Source: Rhodobiaceae bacterium (GTDB taxonomy: Bacteria > Pseudomonadota > Alphaproteobacteria > Rhizobiales > JAKPQE01). From it: a DNA stretch of 64,000 nucleotides. The notes beneath the pieces were generated by a model. That model was not told the DNA's origin. It saw only the letters and a list, made by a program, of their open reading frames with translations, and did not search any database. A program made the translations under genes and the position numbers. The DNA lies in contig JANQEG010000027.1 of the NCBI GenBank assembly GCA_028278505.1, positions 1 to 64,000 of the forward strand. Reading direction: 5' to 3'. Below, one piece after another: positions 43,847 to 52,843 of the stretch. Within the stretch, counting starts at the first letter, position 1; each line of letters starts with the position of its first letter.

Positions 43847-44509
43847 ATGACGGTCGATGCATTGTGGACCGGATCGATGGATTTAAGACGCGACGGAACA
43901 GAACGGCTGATTTTCCGCCATGACGGAGAACGCACGACGCGGATCTTCGCCGCCATTGTCGGCGGCATCCTCGTGCTTGCCCTGTTCATCTGGTTCTTCA
44001 CCGGAACGACCTCGCCGCTGCCGATCCTCGCCACCCTCGGCCTCGCCCTCGGTTTCTTCTGGCTGGTGCGCCGGACCCAGACGGAATCGATCGCCGTCTT
44101 CGATCTGGAAAACGGTGCCTTCGGGCTGCGCCACAGCCGCCGCGGCCAGGTGATCGAGGAGATCGAGGTGCCGCTGCTCGCAATCGAGGCGATCATCGTC
44201 GACGTTGCCGCGGGCGGCAATCCACGAACGCTGTCGCTGCGCCCGGCAGTGGTGATCGAAAAGACCATCGTGCCGCTGACCCAGACCGATTTCGAGACCG
44301 GCGAGCGGCCGCAGACGATCGCCACGGCGTTGCGCCTCTTTCTTGGCCATGACGATTACGGACTGATCGACGATTCCATCGCCGCATTGGCGCGCCTCTC
44401 GCCGCGCATCCAGCCGGCGATCCGGCTCGCCAGGCTCGGCAAGGGGCTGAGCCGGACCGAGGCCTTCCGCCTCGTCAGCTCGCTGCGCGAGGTCGAGCCG
44501 ACCGCCTGA
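43847..44509 (+). CDS. Hypothetical membrane protein, about 220 residues
   Basis: A protein I do not recognise. A charged N-terminal part is followed by two adjacent hydrophobic helices (residues ~33-51 IFAAIVGGILVLALFIWFF and ~57-74 SPLPILATLGLALGFFWLV), then a soluble cytoplasmic domain with a PH-like strand pattern (TESIAVFDLENGAFGLRHSRRGQ, IEEIEVPLLAIEAIIVDVAA) and a helical C-terminal part. This arrangement is like other small proteins that present a PH-like domain at the membrane. The start may be 43847 or the ATG at 43877; neither has a strong ribosome-binding site. It stands alone between repeats. Confidence 0.7.
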   Translation: MTVDALWTGSMDLRRDGTERLIFRHDGERTTRIFAAIVGGILVLALFIWFFTGTTSPLPILATLGLALGFFWLVRRTQTESIAVFDLENGAFGLRHSRRGQVIEEIEVPLLAIEAIIVDVAAGGNPRTLSLRPAVVIEKTIVPLTQTDFETGERPQTIATALRLFLGHDDYGLIDDSIAALARLSPRIQPAIRLARLGKGLSRTEAFRLVSSLREVEPTA

Positions 44510-44547
44510 GCGGGGTCGATAGACCGTTTCAGAATCAACCCCTTCCA

Positions 44548-44658
44548 CCCTCACCCGGCCTTCGGCCGACCTCTCCCTCAAGGGAGAGGTGGAATTGCGC
44601 GTGGCGCCAACCACACGTGTCCCCTCTCCCCGCCGGGGAGAGGGCCAGGGTGAGGGGG
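44548..44658. repeat. ccctcaccc/gggtgaggg palindromic element
   Basis: Begins ccctcacccggccttcggcc and ends with gggtgaggggg, with inner arms cctctccctcaagggagagg and ctctccccgccggggagag. It lies between the convergent membrane-protein gene and pccA and could act as a bidirectional terminator. Confidence 0.8.
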
Positions 44659-44674
44659 ACAAAAGCTCCGGGCC

Positions 44675-46687
44675 CTACTCGAACTCCATGATGACCGCAT
44701 CGACGGCGAGGCTGTCGCCCGGCTCGGCCTTGATCGCAGCGACCGTCAGATCGCGCTCGGCCCGCAGCACGTTCTCCATCTTCATCGCCTCGACGATCGC
44801 CAGCGTCTCGCCGGCCTTGACCTCCTGGCCCTCGGCGACCGCAATCGAGACGACGAGGCCGGGCATCGGGCAAAGCAGCATCTTGGAGGTGTCGGGCGGC
44901 ACCTTTTCCGGCATCAGCGTTGCGAGTTCGGCGATGCGTTCGGTCATCACCTCGGCGGTGACCGTGATCCCGCGCCAGGTCAGCCGCCAGCCGTTCAGTG
45001 ACCGGCGAACCTGGACGGTCAACCGGCGCTCGCCGACGGTGCCTTCCCACAAAAGGTCGCCCGGCCGCCAATCGGAGCGGACCGCCTGATTGCTGCCATC
45101 GGCGCCGAACACGATCTCGCACTCGATCGGCGCCGGCAGGAAGCCGGCCGGCAGGTGGATCTCGACCGGATGACCGTCGAGCCGAACCACCCAGTCCATG
45201 CGCTGCTCGCGCGGCGCGAAATGGCGCTCGGCGCTGTCCTCGAAGCGGTAGCGGTTCGACAGCTCCACCGACGCCGCCACGGCGGAGAGCAGCAACTCGG
45301 CCTCGGCATCGAGATGGCCGCCGGTGAAGCCGTCGGGATATTCCTCGGCGATGAAGCTCGTCGACAGCCGCCCCTCGCGCCAGCGGGCATGGCGCATCAG
45401 ATCGGAGAGAAACGGGATATTGTGCTCAATCCCGTCGATAAAGAACGCGTCGAGCGCCTCGCTCATGCCGGTGATCGCCGCCGATCGGGTCGCGGCGTGG
45501 ACGCACAGCTTGGCGATCATCGGGTCGTAGAACATGGAGATTTCTGAGCCCTCGACGACGCCGGTGTCGTTGCGCACCAGATAGCCGTCATGGCGCCCCT
45601 CGCTCGGTGGCCGGTAGCGGACCAGGCGCCCGATCGACGGCATGAAGTTGCGGAACGGGTCCTCGGCATAGATGCGGCTCTCGATCGCCCAGCCGTCGAT
45701 CTTGACCTGATCCTGGGTGATCGAAAGCGTCTCGCCGGCGGCCACCCGGATCATCTGCTCGACCAGATCGATGCCGGTGATCAGCTCGGTCACCGGGTGC
45801 TCGACCTGCAGCCGCGTGTTCATCTCCAGGAAGTAGAAATTGCGGTCCTTGTCGACGATGAATTCGACCGTGCCGGCGCTCTCATAGTCGACGGCGCGGG
45901 CGAGCGCCAGGGCCTGTTCGCCCATCGCTTTGCGGGTCTTCTTGTCGAGAAACGGCGACGGCGCCTCCTCGATCACCTTCTGGTTCCGGCGCTGGATCGA
46001 GCACTCGCGCTCGTTCAGATAGATGGCGTTGCCGTGCTTGTCGCCGAGCACCTGGATTTCGATGTGACGCGGCTCGACGATGAACTTTTCGATAAAGACG
46101 CGGTCGTCGCCGAAAGAGGATTTCGCTTCCGAGCGGGCGCGGTCGAAGCCGTCGGCGACCTCCGCCTCGGTCCAGGCGATGCGCATGCCCTTGCCGCCGC
46201 CACCGGCCGAGGCCTTGATCATCACCGGATAGCCGATGTCGTCGGCGATCTTCACCGCCTCCTCGGGCGTCTCGATGACGCCGAGATGGCCTGGCACCGT
46301 GCTGACCTTTGCGGCGCTGGCGAATTTCTTCGATTCGATCTTGTCGCCCATCGCCTCGATCGCCGCCACATTGGGGCCGATGAAGGCGATGCCGGCGTCG
46401 GCGAGCGCCCGGGCGAACGCCGCGTTCTCCGAAAGGAAGCCGTAGCCGGGATGCACGGCTTCGGCGCCGGTGTCCTTGCACGCGGCAATGATCTTGTCGA
46501 TGACCAGATAGGATTCGGCCGCCGGCGCCGGGCCGATAAGGACGGCTTCGTCGGCCATTTCCACATGCATCGCGTCCTTGTCCGCATCGGAGTGGACCGC
46601 GACCGTTGCAATGCCCATCTTCTTCGCCGACTTGATGATCCGGCAGGCGATTTCGCCGCGATTGGCAATCAGGATTTTTCTGAACAA
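44675..46687 (-). CDS. pccA: Acyl-CoA carboxylase biotin-carrier/biotin-carboxylase subunit (PccA-like)
   Basis: A 670-residue alpha subunit. The biotin carboxylase part (1-450) has MFRKILIANRGEIACRIIKSAKKMGI, the ATP loop SAGGGGKGMRIAW, HIEIQVLGDKHGNAIYLNERECSIQRRNQKVIEEAPSP and FLEMNTRLQVEHPVTELITG. The C-terminal biotinyl domain has the biotinylated Lys in IVEAMKMENVLRAE. Length and C-terminal region match propionyl-CoA carboxylase alpha chains, including the middle BT domain. The start is TTG at 46687 with GAGGTGAGG upstream. The beta subunit gene is not in the window. Acetyl- or methylcrotonyl-CoA specificity cannot be excluded. Confidence 0.9.
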   Translation of the reverse strand: MFRKILIANRGEIACRIIKSAKKMGIATVAVHSDADKDAMHVEMADEAVLIGPAPAAESYLVIDKIIAACKDTGAEAVHPGYGFLSENAAFARALADAGIAFIGPNVAAIEAMGDKIESKKFASAAKVSTVPGHLGVIETPEEAVKIADDIGYPVMIKASAGGGGKGMRIAWTEAEVADGFDRARSEAKSSFGDDRVFIEKFIVEPRHIEIQVLGDKHGNAIYLNERECSIQRRNQKVIEEAPSPFLDKKTRKAMGEQALALARAVDYESAGTVEFIVDKDRNFYFLEMNTRLQVEHPVTELITGIDLVEQMIRVAAGETLSITQDQVKIDGWAIESRIYAEDPFRNFMPSIGRLVRYRPPSEGRHDGYLVRNDTGVVEGSEISMFYDPMIAKLCVHAATRSAAITGMSEALDAFFIDGIEHNIPFLSDLMRHARWREGRLSTSFIAEEYPDGFTGGHLDAEAELLLSAVAASVELSNRYRFEDSAERHFAPREQRMDWVVRLDGHPVEIHLPAGFLPAPIECEIVFGADGSNQAVRSDWRPGDLLWEGTVGERRLTVQVRRSLNGWRLTWRGITVTAEVMTERIAELATLMPEKVPPDTSKMLLCPMPGLVVSIAVAEGQEVKAGETLAIVEAMKMENVLRAERDLTVAAIKAEPGDSLAVDAVIMEFE

Positions 46688-46817
46688 TTCCTCACCTCGC
46701 CGAAAGAAGGGATATCGCCGGGTCCCGTCGATGCGTCCGCGCGAGACGCCGGCCGGCCCGATCCGGCAGGGATCGTTTTATACTGCGATGCGAAAGCGGT
46801 AAACGCCGTCGTTCGGC

Positions 46818-47576
46818 TTAAGCAGACGTCAGCGCGAGCACCTCGACGGCGGCCTGCATTTCGCAAGCTTGCGCCGCGCGCCGGCGGGCCGCCTCCGCGT
46901 CCTCGCCCCATTGCGCGATCTGCCAATCCTCGTCCACATGCGCCGCCTGCCAGGCCGCTTCCGTCGACAGCCGGCCGTGGCCTGCGGCCAGCGCCAGAAC
47001 CGCCGATCCGGTCAGCGTGGTGATCGTGTGAAGCGCCGTCAGCCGGAACGGATCGCCGCCGACGAGGTAGTCGAGCGCGGCGGAAAACCGCGCCAGCGCC
47101 GCCGCCGTCTGCTCGACATGGCGGATGCCGCCGGCGACGGCGAAATCGACACCGAGTTCCTGCTTGAGCCAGGCGAGAACCGGGTCCCACGCCGCCTGCT
47201 GGTGCGCGACCAGCCTGTCGGGCTCAAGCGCGCGATAGCAGAGGAGATCGCTGCCGGCAAAGTCGAGGATATCCGCCGCGACCGCCTCCATATCGTCGCC
47301 GACGCCGTCGATCGCGACATTGACGATGCGCGTGATCGGCAGCGCCAGGGGATCGATGACCTCGCCCAGCCCCTGCCATTCCAGGGCGACCGCCTGGCTC
47401 AGCTTCACATGGGGCGTCGACAGCGGCCGTTTCGCCGGGGTCCGCGCCGACCGGCCGTCGAGAGTGAGCACGAAGCCGTCCGGGGTCTCGGCGACGGTCG
47501 CGGTCTTGAAGAAACGGCGCGGCGGTGCCGGCCGGGCCTGGGCCCGGGCGCGCCGCGTCGGATCGTCAGCATCCAT
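46818..47576 (-). CDS. ATP12 family chaperone protein
   Basis: A 252-residue homologue of mitochondrial ATP12, the assembly factor of the F1-ATPase alpha subunit. Recognisable parts are PPRRFFKTATVAETPDGFVLTLDGRSARTPAKRPLSTPHVKLSQAVALEWQ and CYRALEPDRLVAHQQAAWDPVLAWLKQELGV, with a conserved Asp/Glu-rich tail region HVDEDWQIAQWGEDAEA. It is nearly restricted to alphaproteobacteria and mitochondria, which supports the taxonomic placement. The start overlaps the HAD gene's end by 11 bp. Confidence 0.93.
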   Translation of the reverse strand: MDADDPTRRARAQARPAPPRRFFKTATVAETPDGFVLTLDGRSARTPAKRPLSTPHVKLSQAVALEWQGLGEVIDPLALPITRIVNVAIDGVGDDMEAVAADILDFAGSDLLCYRALEPDRLVAHQQAAWDPVLAWLKQELGVDFAVAGGIRHVEQTAAALARFSAALDYLVGGDPFRLTALHTITTLTGSAVLALAAGHGRLSTEAAWQAAHVDEDWQIAQWGEDAEAARRRAAQACEMQAAVEVLALTSA

Positions 47577-48240
47577 GGGTCCAGAAGAACTCCTCCAGCG
47601 CCGGCACCAGATCCTCGAAGTCCTCGACCACGGCGAAGGCGCCGGCGGCCATCAGCGCATCTTTGGTATGGTTGCCCCAGGCGACGCCGATGCCGGTGAC
47701 GCCGGCGGCCTTGGCCATTTCCATATCATAGGCGGTGTCGCCGACGACAATGGTGTTTTCCTTCTCGACGCCGGTTTCGGCGATCGCCCGGCGCACCATC
47801 GTCGGATCGGGCTTGGAGGGCGAGGTGTCGGCGGTCTGGATGGTGTTGAAGCGGCCGTTGAGGCCGGTCGCCGCGAGCATGGTGTCGACGCCGCGGCGCG
47901 ATTTTCCGGTGGCGATCCCGAGCAGCACCTCCTCGCGCTCGTCGAGAAAGTCGATCGCTTCGAGGGCGCCGGAAAACAGGCATTCGGAATGGTGCGGGTC
48001 CTGGCGCATTGCCGCGAAATTGTTGCGGTAGGTTTCGACCACGTCGGTAAGGCGCACCGCCTCGCCCGGCGCGACCAGCCGGCTGATCGCCTGGGGCAGC
48101 GACAGGCCGATGACCTCCAGCACGTCGTCGCGATGCGGCGCCGACAGCTTGTGCCGGTGGAATGTCCGCATCATCGCTTCGACGATCAGATGCTGGCTGT
48201 CCACCAGCGTTCCGTCACAATCGAACAGGACCAGATACAT
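47566..48240 (-). CDS. HAD-superfamily hydrolase (phosphoglycolate-phosphatase-like)
   Basis: A 224-residue HAD hydrolase. Motif I is LVLFDCDGTLVDSQ with the nucleophile Asp, motif II is the Thr in LGIATGKSRRGVD, motif III is the Lys in SPSKPDPTMV, and motif IV is VVGDTAYDMEMAKAAG. The cap inserted after motif I places it with Gph-type phosphatases. In alphaproteobacteria it commonly lies with the RluA-type synthase and ATP12 genes, as here. The substrate is not determined. It overlaps ATP12 by 11 bp. Confidence 0.9.
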   Translation of the reverse strand: MYLVLFDCDGTLVDSQHLIVEAMMRTFHRHKLSAPHRDDVLEVIGLSLPQAISRLVAPGEAVRLTDVVETYRNNFAAMRQDPHHSECLFSGALEAIDFLDEREEVLLGIATGKSRRGVDTMLAATGLNGRFNTIQTADTSPSKPDPTMVRRAIAETGVEKENTIVVGDTAYDMEMAKAAGVTGIGVAWGNHTKDALMAAGAFAVVEDFEDLVPALEEFFWTHGC

Positions 48241-48312
48241 CGTTATTCTTGAGCGTTTCCAATTTCGCCATTCAAGCGGAATAAATTGAGGCCGTCGATG
48301 AGCCGAACCGTC

Positions 48313-49230
48313 TCACCCCCGCGCCGGCCTGTTGACGATATAGATACCGAAGGCGACGAGCGCGAGGGCCAGGAGCAGCGTCCAGGTCACCTGCTCCTGC
48401 AGCAGCAATGCGCCGAAGAGGACGCCGAACAGCGGCGTCAGAAAGGTGAAGGAAGCGATCCGCGGCGCCGAATAGTGCCGCACCAGCCAGAACCAGACGA
48501 GATAGCTGATCGCCGCGACGATGATCGTCTGGTAGGCGAGCGACAGCATGATCAGCGGCCGCGTGTCGGTGATCGTCATCTCGCCGAAAAGCGGCGCCGC
48601 CGCAAACAACAGCACGGCGGAGACCGCAAGCTGGTAAAGCAGCGTCTTTTCCGGGCGAACGACGGCCAGCGGCGATGCCTTGATCAGCACCGTCGTCGCC
48701 CCCCAGAAGACCGCGCCGATGAGACAGAGCGCGTCGCCGAACACCGCCTCCGGCGTATAGGCGACGAAACCGTCGCCAAAGGCGATGACGATGCCGGCAA
48801 AGGCGGCGCTCAGTCCGACCAGGCGGACACCGGTCAGGCGCTCGCCGGTGATGAAGAAATGGCTGCCGATGGCGACGACGAACGGCGCGAAATTGATGAA
48901 GATCGGCGCCCGCGACGCATTGGTGAAGGTGAGCCCCCAATAGATCAGCAGAAACTCGATGCCGAACAGCAGTCCGGCGGCAATGCCCCACCACAGGGTT
49001 CCGTCGCGGTCGAACAGCGGCACAGACCGCGCCTGGCACCACATGAAGACGAGAATGGTCGCGCCGGCGGAGCGGATGCCCGATTGAAGCACCGGCTGCA
49101 CGCCCTCATTGGCGACCTTGATCGCGACCTGCTGCAGGCCCCAGGTCAGGCACAGCACGATGAGCGTCGCAGCCGCGGTCGCGTCGAGGGCGGCGCTCGC
49201 GGGCGCCCGTCCCGGCTTCGGCGGCGTCAT
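48313..49230 (-). CDS. EamA/DMT-family transporter
   Basis: A 305-residue membrane protein with ten hydrophobic segments in two EamA repeats (about 18-145 and 165-290). Typical parts are LCLTWGLQQVAIKVANEGVQP, ITGERLTGVRLVGLSAAFAGIVI and LTPLFGVLFGALLLQEQVTWTLLLALALVAFGIYIVNRP. Members export amino acids or other metabolites; no substrate can be assigned. The start overlaps the small membrane-protein gene by four bases (ATGA). Confidence 0.9.
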   Translation of the reverse strand: MTPPKPGRAPASAALDATAAATLIVLCLTWGLQQVAIKVANEGVQPVLQSGIRSAGATILVFMWCQARSVPLFDRDGTLWWGIAAGLLFGIEFLLIYWGLTFTNASRAPIFINFAPFVVAIGSHFFITGERLTGVRLVGLSAAFAGIVIAFGDGFVAYTPEAVFGDALCLIGAVFWGATTVLIKASPLAVVRPEKTLLYQLAVSAVLLFAAAPLFGEMTITDTRPLIMLSLAYQTIIVAAISYLVWFWLVRHYSAPRIASFTFLTPLFGVLFGALLLQEQVTWTLLLALALVAFGIYIVNRPARG

Positions 49231-49445
49231 TCCCGCGCGTTCCCGCCGCCTTCGCGCTCGTTCAGGCGCTCGAGCAGCGCGTTGGTCCGCGCCACCTCCT
49301 CTTTCAGCGCATTCAACGCATCGACGATGTGCCGGTCGTCGCGCCGCGGCGCGGCGATGACGAAATAGCGCCGGCCGAACCAGACGATCAGCACGGTCAG
49401 GGCGACGAGCCCGACGAGCGCGAGATAGGCGGCGATCTCGGTCAT
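49227..49445 (-). CDS. Small membrane protein with coiled-coil tail
   Basis: A 72-residue protein. One N-terminal transmembrane helix (about 5-27: AAYLALVGLVALTVLIVWFG) is followed by a charged region with heptad-like spacing (HIVDALNALKEEVARTNALLERLNERE) that should form a short coiled coil. The stop overlaps the transporter start (ATGA), so the two are translated together; the coupling makes it likely to be real. It is not recognised as a named family. Confidence 0.7.
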   Translation of the reverse strand: MTEIAAYLALVGLVALTVLIVWFGRRYFVIAAPRRDDRHIVDALNALKEEVARTNALLERLNEREGGGNARE

Positions 49446-49517
49446 GACGGTGCGCGCTTCACTCCAGCAGTTTCGACCCGCACACCGTGCCGCCGCAATT
49501 CTCGGTGCCCGGTCGCG

Positions 49518-50498
49518 CTACTCCGCGTTATCTTTCACGAAGGCGTCGAAGCCGTCCACATTTGCTTTCCAGATATCGATATAGCGGGCCATGTCGGTGC
49601 GGCTGAGCCCGTCGAAGGTCAGCACTTCCATGGTCAGGACCAATTGCTTTTCGTCATAAGGTATCGCTGCAATAAACCACTCTGTTATATTGAAATCATT
49701 CAATATTTGAGGCGTGTGGATCGGCTCCAGAGGACGCACCAGGAAAAACGTCATGGCGCCGCAATGCTGCATGCGGATATGGCAGAGCTGGACGCCGGCG
49801 AGCACCCGCATGCCGTCGATCGTCACCCACAGCCGCGAATCGTCGCCCTCCAGCCGCCTGGTCTCGTGACCGAGATCGCCGAATATCTCGGCCAGGGTAT
49901 CGATGTTGACGATCTTGAGGCGCCGGTCCTCGGCAATGCTGTCGTCGCGCCCGAGCAGCGCCTCGACCTTCGGCGGCGACGTGGTCATGGCCGAATCGAG
50001 AACCTCGTCCGCCATCACCTCGTCGCCCGGATCGGCCGGATAGCCGTCGGCGAGCGCCCCGGCGATCTCGCGCCAGATATCGATCGCAGCGGAAAACCGG
50101 AGGTCCGGGTCGCCCGAGACGAAGGTGACATCCATCTCAACGCCCGGAACGCCGGACGCATCGAGGAAATGGCGGACGAACAGCCAGGCGGTATTGCGCT
50201 TGAGGATCTCGACCAGCGGCGGCGCTTCAACGTCGTCGAATGTGGCGATGAAGGCGATATCGAGGCAGGTCGTCGGCTCGCCGTCGCAATCGCCGAATTG
50301 AAGCGTCGTCGGCAGATCGCCGAAATCGGTTTCAATCGTCGGCGAGCCGGCCTCGCTGACGCCGAACTGGACGGGGAATTTGAAGCGCTCGAGGATCGAG
50401 GCAATGTCGACCGGCGTGACCCCGTTCGCCGCATGCGCGGCGTTCATGACCACCAGTGCCCCGAGAATACCGGCGGCGATCGTTGACAGAAACTTCAT
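49518..50498 (-). CDS. Exported protein with two YbjN-like domains
   Basis: A 326-residue protein. The signal peptide is MKFLSTIAAGILGALVVMNAAHA. Two similar domains of the YbjN type follow: about 27-160 (ILERFKFPVQFGVSEAGSPTIETDFGDLPTTLQFGDC to FVSGDPDLRFSAAIDIWREIA) and about 195-320 (LAEIFGDLGHETRRLEGDDSRLWVTIDGM to MEVLTFDGLSRTDMARYIDIWKANVDGF). YbjN domains resemble type III secretion chaperones, but no secretion genes are near. The signal peptide implies periplasmic action. ATG at 50498 begins the signal; upstream in-frame sequence has none. Confidence 0.75.
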   Translation of the reverse strand: MKFLSTIAAGILGALVVMNAAHAANGVTPVDIASILERFKFPVQFGVSEAGSPTIETDFGDLPTTLQFGDCDGEPTTCLDIAFIATFDDVEAPPLVEILKRNTAWLFVRHFLDASGVPGVEMDVTFVSGDPDLRFSAAIDIWREIAGALADGYPADPGDEVMADEVLDSAMTTSPPKVEALLGRDDSIAEDRRLKIVNIDTLAEIFGDLGHETRRLEGDDSRLWVTIDGMRVLAGVQLCHIRMQHCGAMTFFLVRPLEPIHTPQILNDFNITEWFIAAIPYDEKQLVLTMEVLTFDGLSRTDMARYIDIWKANVDGFDAFVKDNAE

Positions 50499-50656
50499 GG
50501 TGCGCCCCCTGCCCGGCTTTCCCCCGTGGCGGCCCCGCGCCGGCCAGCGGTCGGCCGCGAGCCCGGAGTATAGGCCACGGCATCGACGCCGGCGCTGCCG
50601 CCAATCGGCGCACCGGCCGCATGCATTGTCAGCAAGGACCGTCGGCGCGCAAACGC

Positions 50657-51655
50657 TCAAAGATCCTTGTCGTGCGCCTTGGCGTCATAATCCGACACAT
50701 CGAAGCCGAGTCGGTCAAAACTGCGCTGCATGTGCTCGGGCAAGGGGGCGGTGACGTCGAGGGTGCCGCCGGTGGGATGCGGCAGCACGATCCGCCGCGC
50801 CAGCAGATGCAGTTTGTTGTCGAGGCCGCCGAGCGGATCGCGCTCCGGATCGGCGACATGCCGTTCGCCATATTTCGGATCGCCGACGATCGGATGGCCG
50901 ATATGAGCGCAGTGGACGCGGAGCTGATGGGTGCGTCCGGTGACCGGCTTCAGGCTGAGCCAGGCGAAGCGCTGCGCCGCCTTGTCGACGACGGCGTAAT
51001 AGGTAACGGCGTGCTGCGCCGCCTCGTCCTCACCGTCGACGGTTGCCACCCGCTCGCCCTGCGGCCCCGGCGTCTTGGCGAGCGCCACCGAAATCCGGCC
51101 CTGGGCTGGCTTCGGCACGCCGGTCACCAGCGCCCAGTAGATCTTGCGCGCCGCGCGGGAGCGGAACGTGCGCGAGAGTTCGGCGGCGACCACGCGGCGG
51201 CGGGCAAGCACGATCACCCCGGCGGTATCCCGGTCGAGCCGGTGGACGAGGCGCGGCGGCTCGCCGTTTCGCCCGGCGAGCGCGCCGAGCATCCCGTCGA
51301 GATGCCGGGACGTGCCGCTGCCGCCCTGCACCGCGAGGCCACAAGGCTTGTTGAGGACAAAGAGTTCGTCGTCCTCGTGCAGGATCAGCGACCGGACAAA
51401 GTCGGCGTCCGCTTTGTTCGGCTTTTTCGGCGGTTTCGGTGCCGCCTCGAGGTCGATCGGCGGCACCCGGATCTTCTGGCCGACGGCGATCCGTTCGCCG
51501 GGCCGGGTCCGCCCGCCGTCAAGCCGGATCTGGCCGGTGCGCATCAGCTTCTGCAGCCGGCCGAAAGAGAGCCCCGGATAGTGCGCCTTGAACCAGCGAT
51601 CAATCCGGATGCCGTCATCGCCGGCCGCGACCTCGCGGATCTCGACGCCGCTCAC
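50657..51655 (-). CDS. RluA-family pseudouridine synthase (RluC/RluD-like)
   Basis: A 332-residue tRNA/rRNA pseudouridine synthase. The N-terminal S4 RNA-binding domain (about 1-75) has DRWFKAHYPGLSFGRLQKLMRTGQIRLDGGR. The catalytic motif is PPRLVHRLDRDTAGVIVLAR with the Asp in HRLDRDT, followed by KPVTGRTHQLRVHCAHIGHPIVGDPKYG. It isomerises uridines in 23S rRNA in the manner of RluC. The start is GTG at 51655, overlapping the crcB stop (GTGA). The crcB-rluC pairing is typical of alphaproteobacteria. The C-terminal region is complete. Confidence 0.93.
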   Translation of the reverse strand: MSGVEIREVAAGDDGIRIDRWFKAHYPGLSFGRLQKLMRTGQIRLDGGRTRPGERIAVGQKIRVPPIDLEAAPKPPKKPNKADADFVRSLILHEDDELFVLNKPCGLAVQGGSGTSRHLDGMLGALAGRNGEPPRLVHRLDRDTAGVIVLARRRVVAAELSRTFRSRAARKIYWALVTGVPKPAQGRISVALAKTPGPQGERVATVDGEDEAAQHAVTYYAVVDKAAQRFAWLSLKPVTGRTHQLRVHCAHIGHPIVGDPKYGERHVADPERDPLGGLDNKLHLLARRIVLPHPTGGTLDVTAPLPEHMQRSFDRLGFDVSDYDAKAHDKDL

Positions 51656-52032
51656 ATGAGCACCATGCGCACCAGCCTGAGGCCGAGATAGAGGCCGAAG
51701 ACGGCGCCGAACACCGACGTGCCGATATAGGCGGCCGCCGTCATCGTCGCGCCGCGCTCGATCATCACGACAAGGTCGAGCGAAAAGGCGGAGAAGGTGG
51801 TGAAGCCGCCGAGCATGCCGGTGGCGACCAGCAGCCGTATATTGGCCGAGCCCTGGAATTTCAGCGCCAGCAGTTCGATGAAGACGCCCATCAGCAGCGA
51901 GCCGAGGATGTTGACGGTCAGCGTGCCCCAGGGAAAGCCGGGACCGAACGCCCGCAAGGTCCACATATTGACCAGATGGCGGAGCGCGGCGCCGACCGCG
52001 CCGCCGGCTGCGACGATGAGAAGATGCTGCAT
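51652..52032 (-). CDS. crcB: Fluoride channel CrcB/Fluc
   Basis: A 126-residue membrane protein that forms dimeric fluoride channels. Four helices are seen. The family motifs are GGAVGAALRHLVN, PWGTLTVNILGSLLMGVFIELL with the pore Asn, and GMLGGFTTFSAFSLDLV with the Phe/Thr-Ser filter. Length is normal. No convincing fluoride riboswitch fold was found just upstream. The gene overlaps the pseudouridine synthase gene by four bases. Confidence 0.94.
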   Translation of the reverse strand: MQHLLIVAAGGAVGAALRHLVNMWTLRAFGPGFPWGTLTVNILGSLLMGVFIELLALKFQGSANIRLLVATGMLGGFTTFSAFSLDLVVMIERGATMTAAAYIGTSVFGAVFGLYLGLRLVRMVLM

Positions 52033-52843
52033 GATGACGGCCGTTTCCGCGGTTTCGATCGACTTCGCGACATATACCCTATCGGCGCCGGTTTCTCACC
52101 TTTGTGCGGGCGGGGCGTGGGACGCGTCTTCGATCCGTCGCAGAGAGGCAAATCTTCTGCGACCTCCGGAAATTCCCACCTCGCCCGCGAAAGCGGGCGT
52201 CCATTGGCCCGTCGACTTGCCAACGCATTTGTGAAGAAGCTCAAGCGCTTCTGAATGCCGAAAAGCCATTGGATTGCCCGGATAAACCGGGCAACGACGA
52301 TGGAGGAGGGATCGAAACCATCCCAAATTGCCTAAACCACAAACCCGGCAATGACGCCGGTGGTGGGGCGGCGTCTTTCACGCAAGCGTCCACACCACCC
52401 ACCGCTCCCGCGGAAGCGGGAGTCTTCTGCCCCGCTCAACACGGTATGTCGGCCCAGATCCGGGCGATGTCTCGAATTTATCAATTGGGCCAGGAATTTG
52501 TCGCCGACGCCAATGGTTCCCCGCTTTCGCGGGGAAGGTGCGGATTGGGAGCCAAATGGGCAATCCGGTTTCAGTTCCTGTGCTCCGTTTCGCAGTTCCT
52601 CTCCCCTGTCATCACCGGGCTTGTCCCGGTGATCCATGGGGCCTGACAGTCTGAAAACAAAGTCAGTTTGGATTGCCGGGACAAACCCGGCAATGACGCC
52701 GGTGGTGGGGCGGCGTCGTTCACGCGGAACGCCTCTCCGACCATGTTCATACCGGCGCAATTCCGTGATAAATCCACATATTCAACGGCTTAACCGGTCT
52801 CATCGAGTTTATACCGGCCAGCAATACCTTTTCGCGGGAAATT
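52033..52843. repeat. Repeat-filled intergenic region, including type B copy 2
   Basis: No gene is supported in these 811 bp. At 52178-52340 lies a type B repeat (ccattggcccgtcgacttgc through gccattggattgcccgg to ccatcccaaattgcc). A unit beginning aacccggcaatgacgccgg occurs at about 52339 and again at about 52684, giving a direct repeat of nearly 40 bp. Between them are inverted arms cgctcccgcggaagcgggag and ttccccgctttcgcgggg and a segment related to 9070-9090 in opposite orientation. Confidence 0.75.

Noticed and set aside
44675-46687. Methylcrotonyl-CoA carboxylase alpha subunit belonging to the leucine genes at 58-61 kb
   Set aside because: The gene lies 12 kb away with unrelated neighbours and its size and middle domain fit propionyl-CoA carboxylase better; not excluded completely.
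52033-52110. Fluoride riboswitch before crcB
   Set aside because: The leader lacks the conserved pseudoknot bases of that riboswitch by eye; a covariance search would settle it.
52096-52326. Small frames conserved in several gaps (with the residues GWFRSL, GNPMA and PEAL)
   Set aside because: They appear conserved only because they are translations of the type B repeat; there is no start-site or codon-position conservation.
52178-52740. Short regular repeats as a CRISPR array
   Set aside because: The repeats vary in length, are internally palindromic and are not separated by uniform spacers; no cas genes are present.
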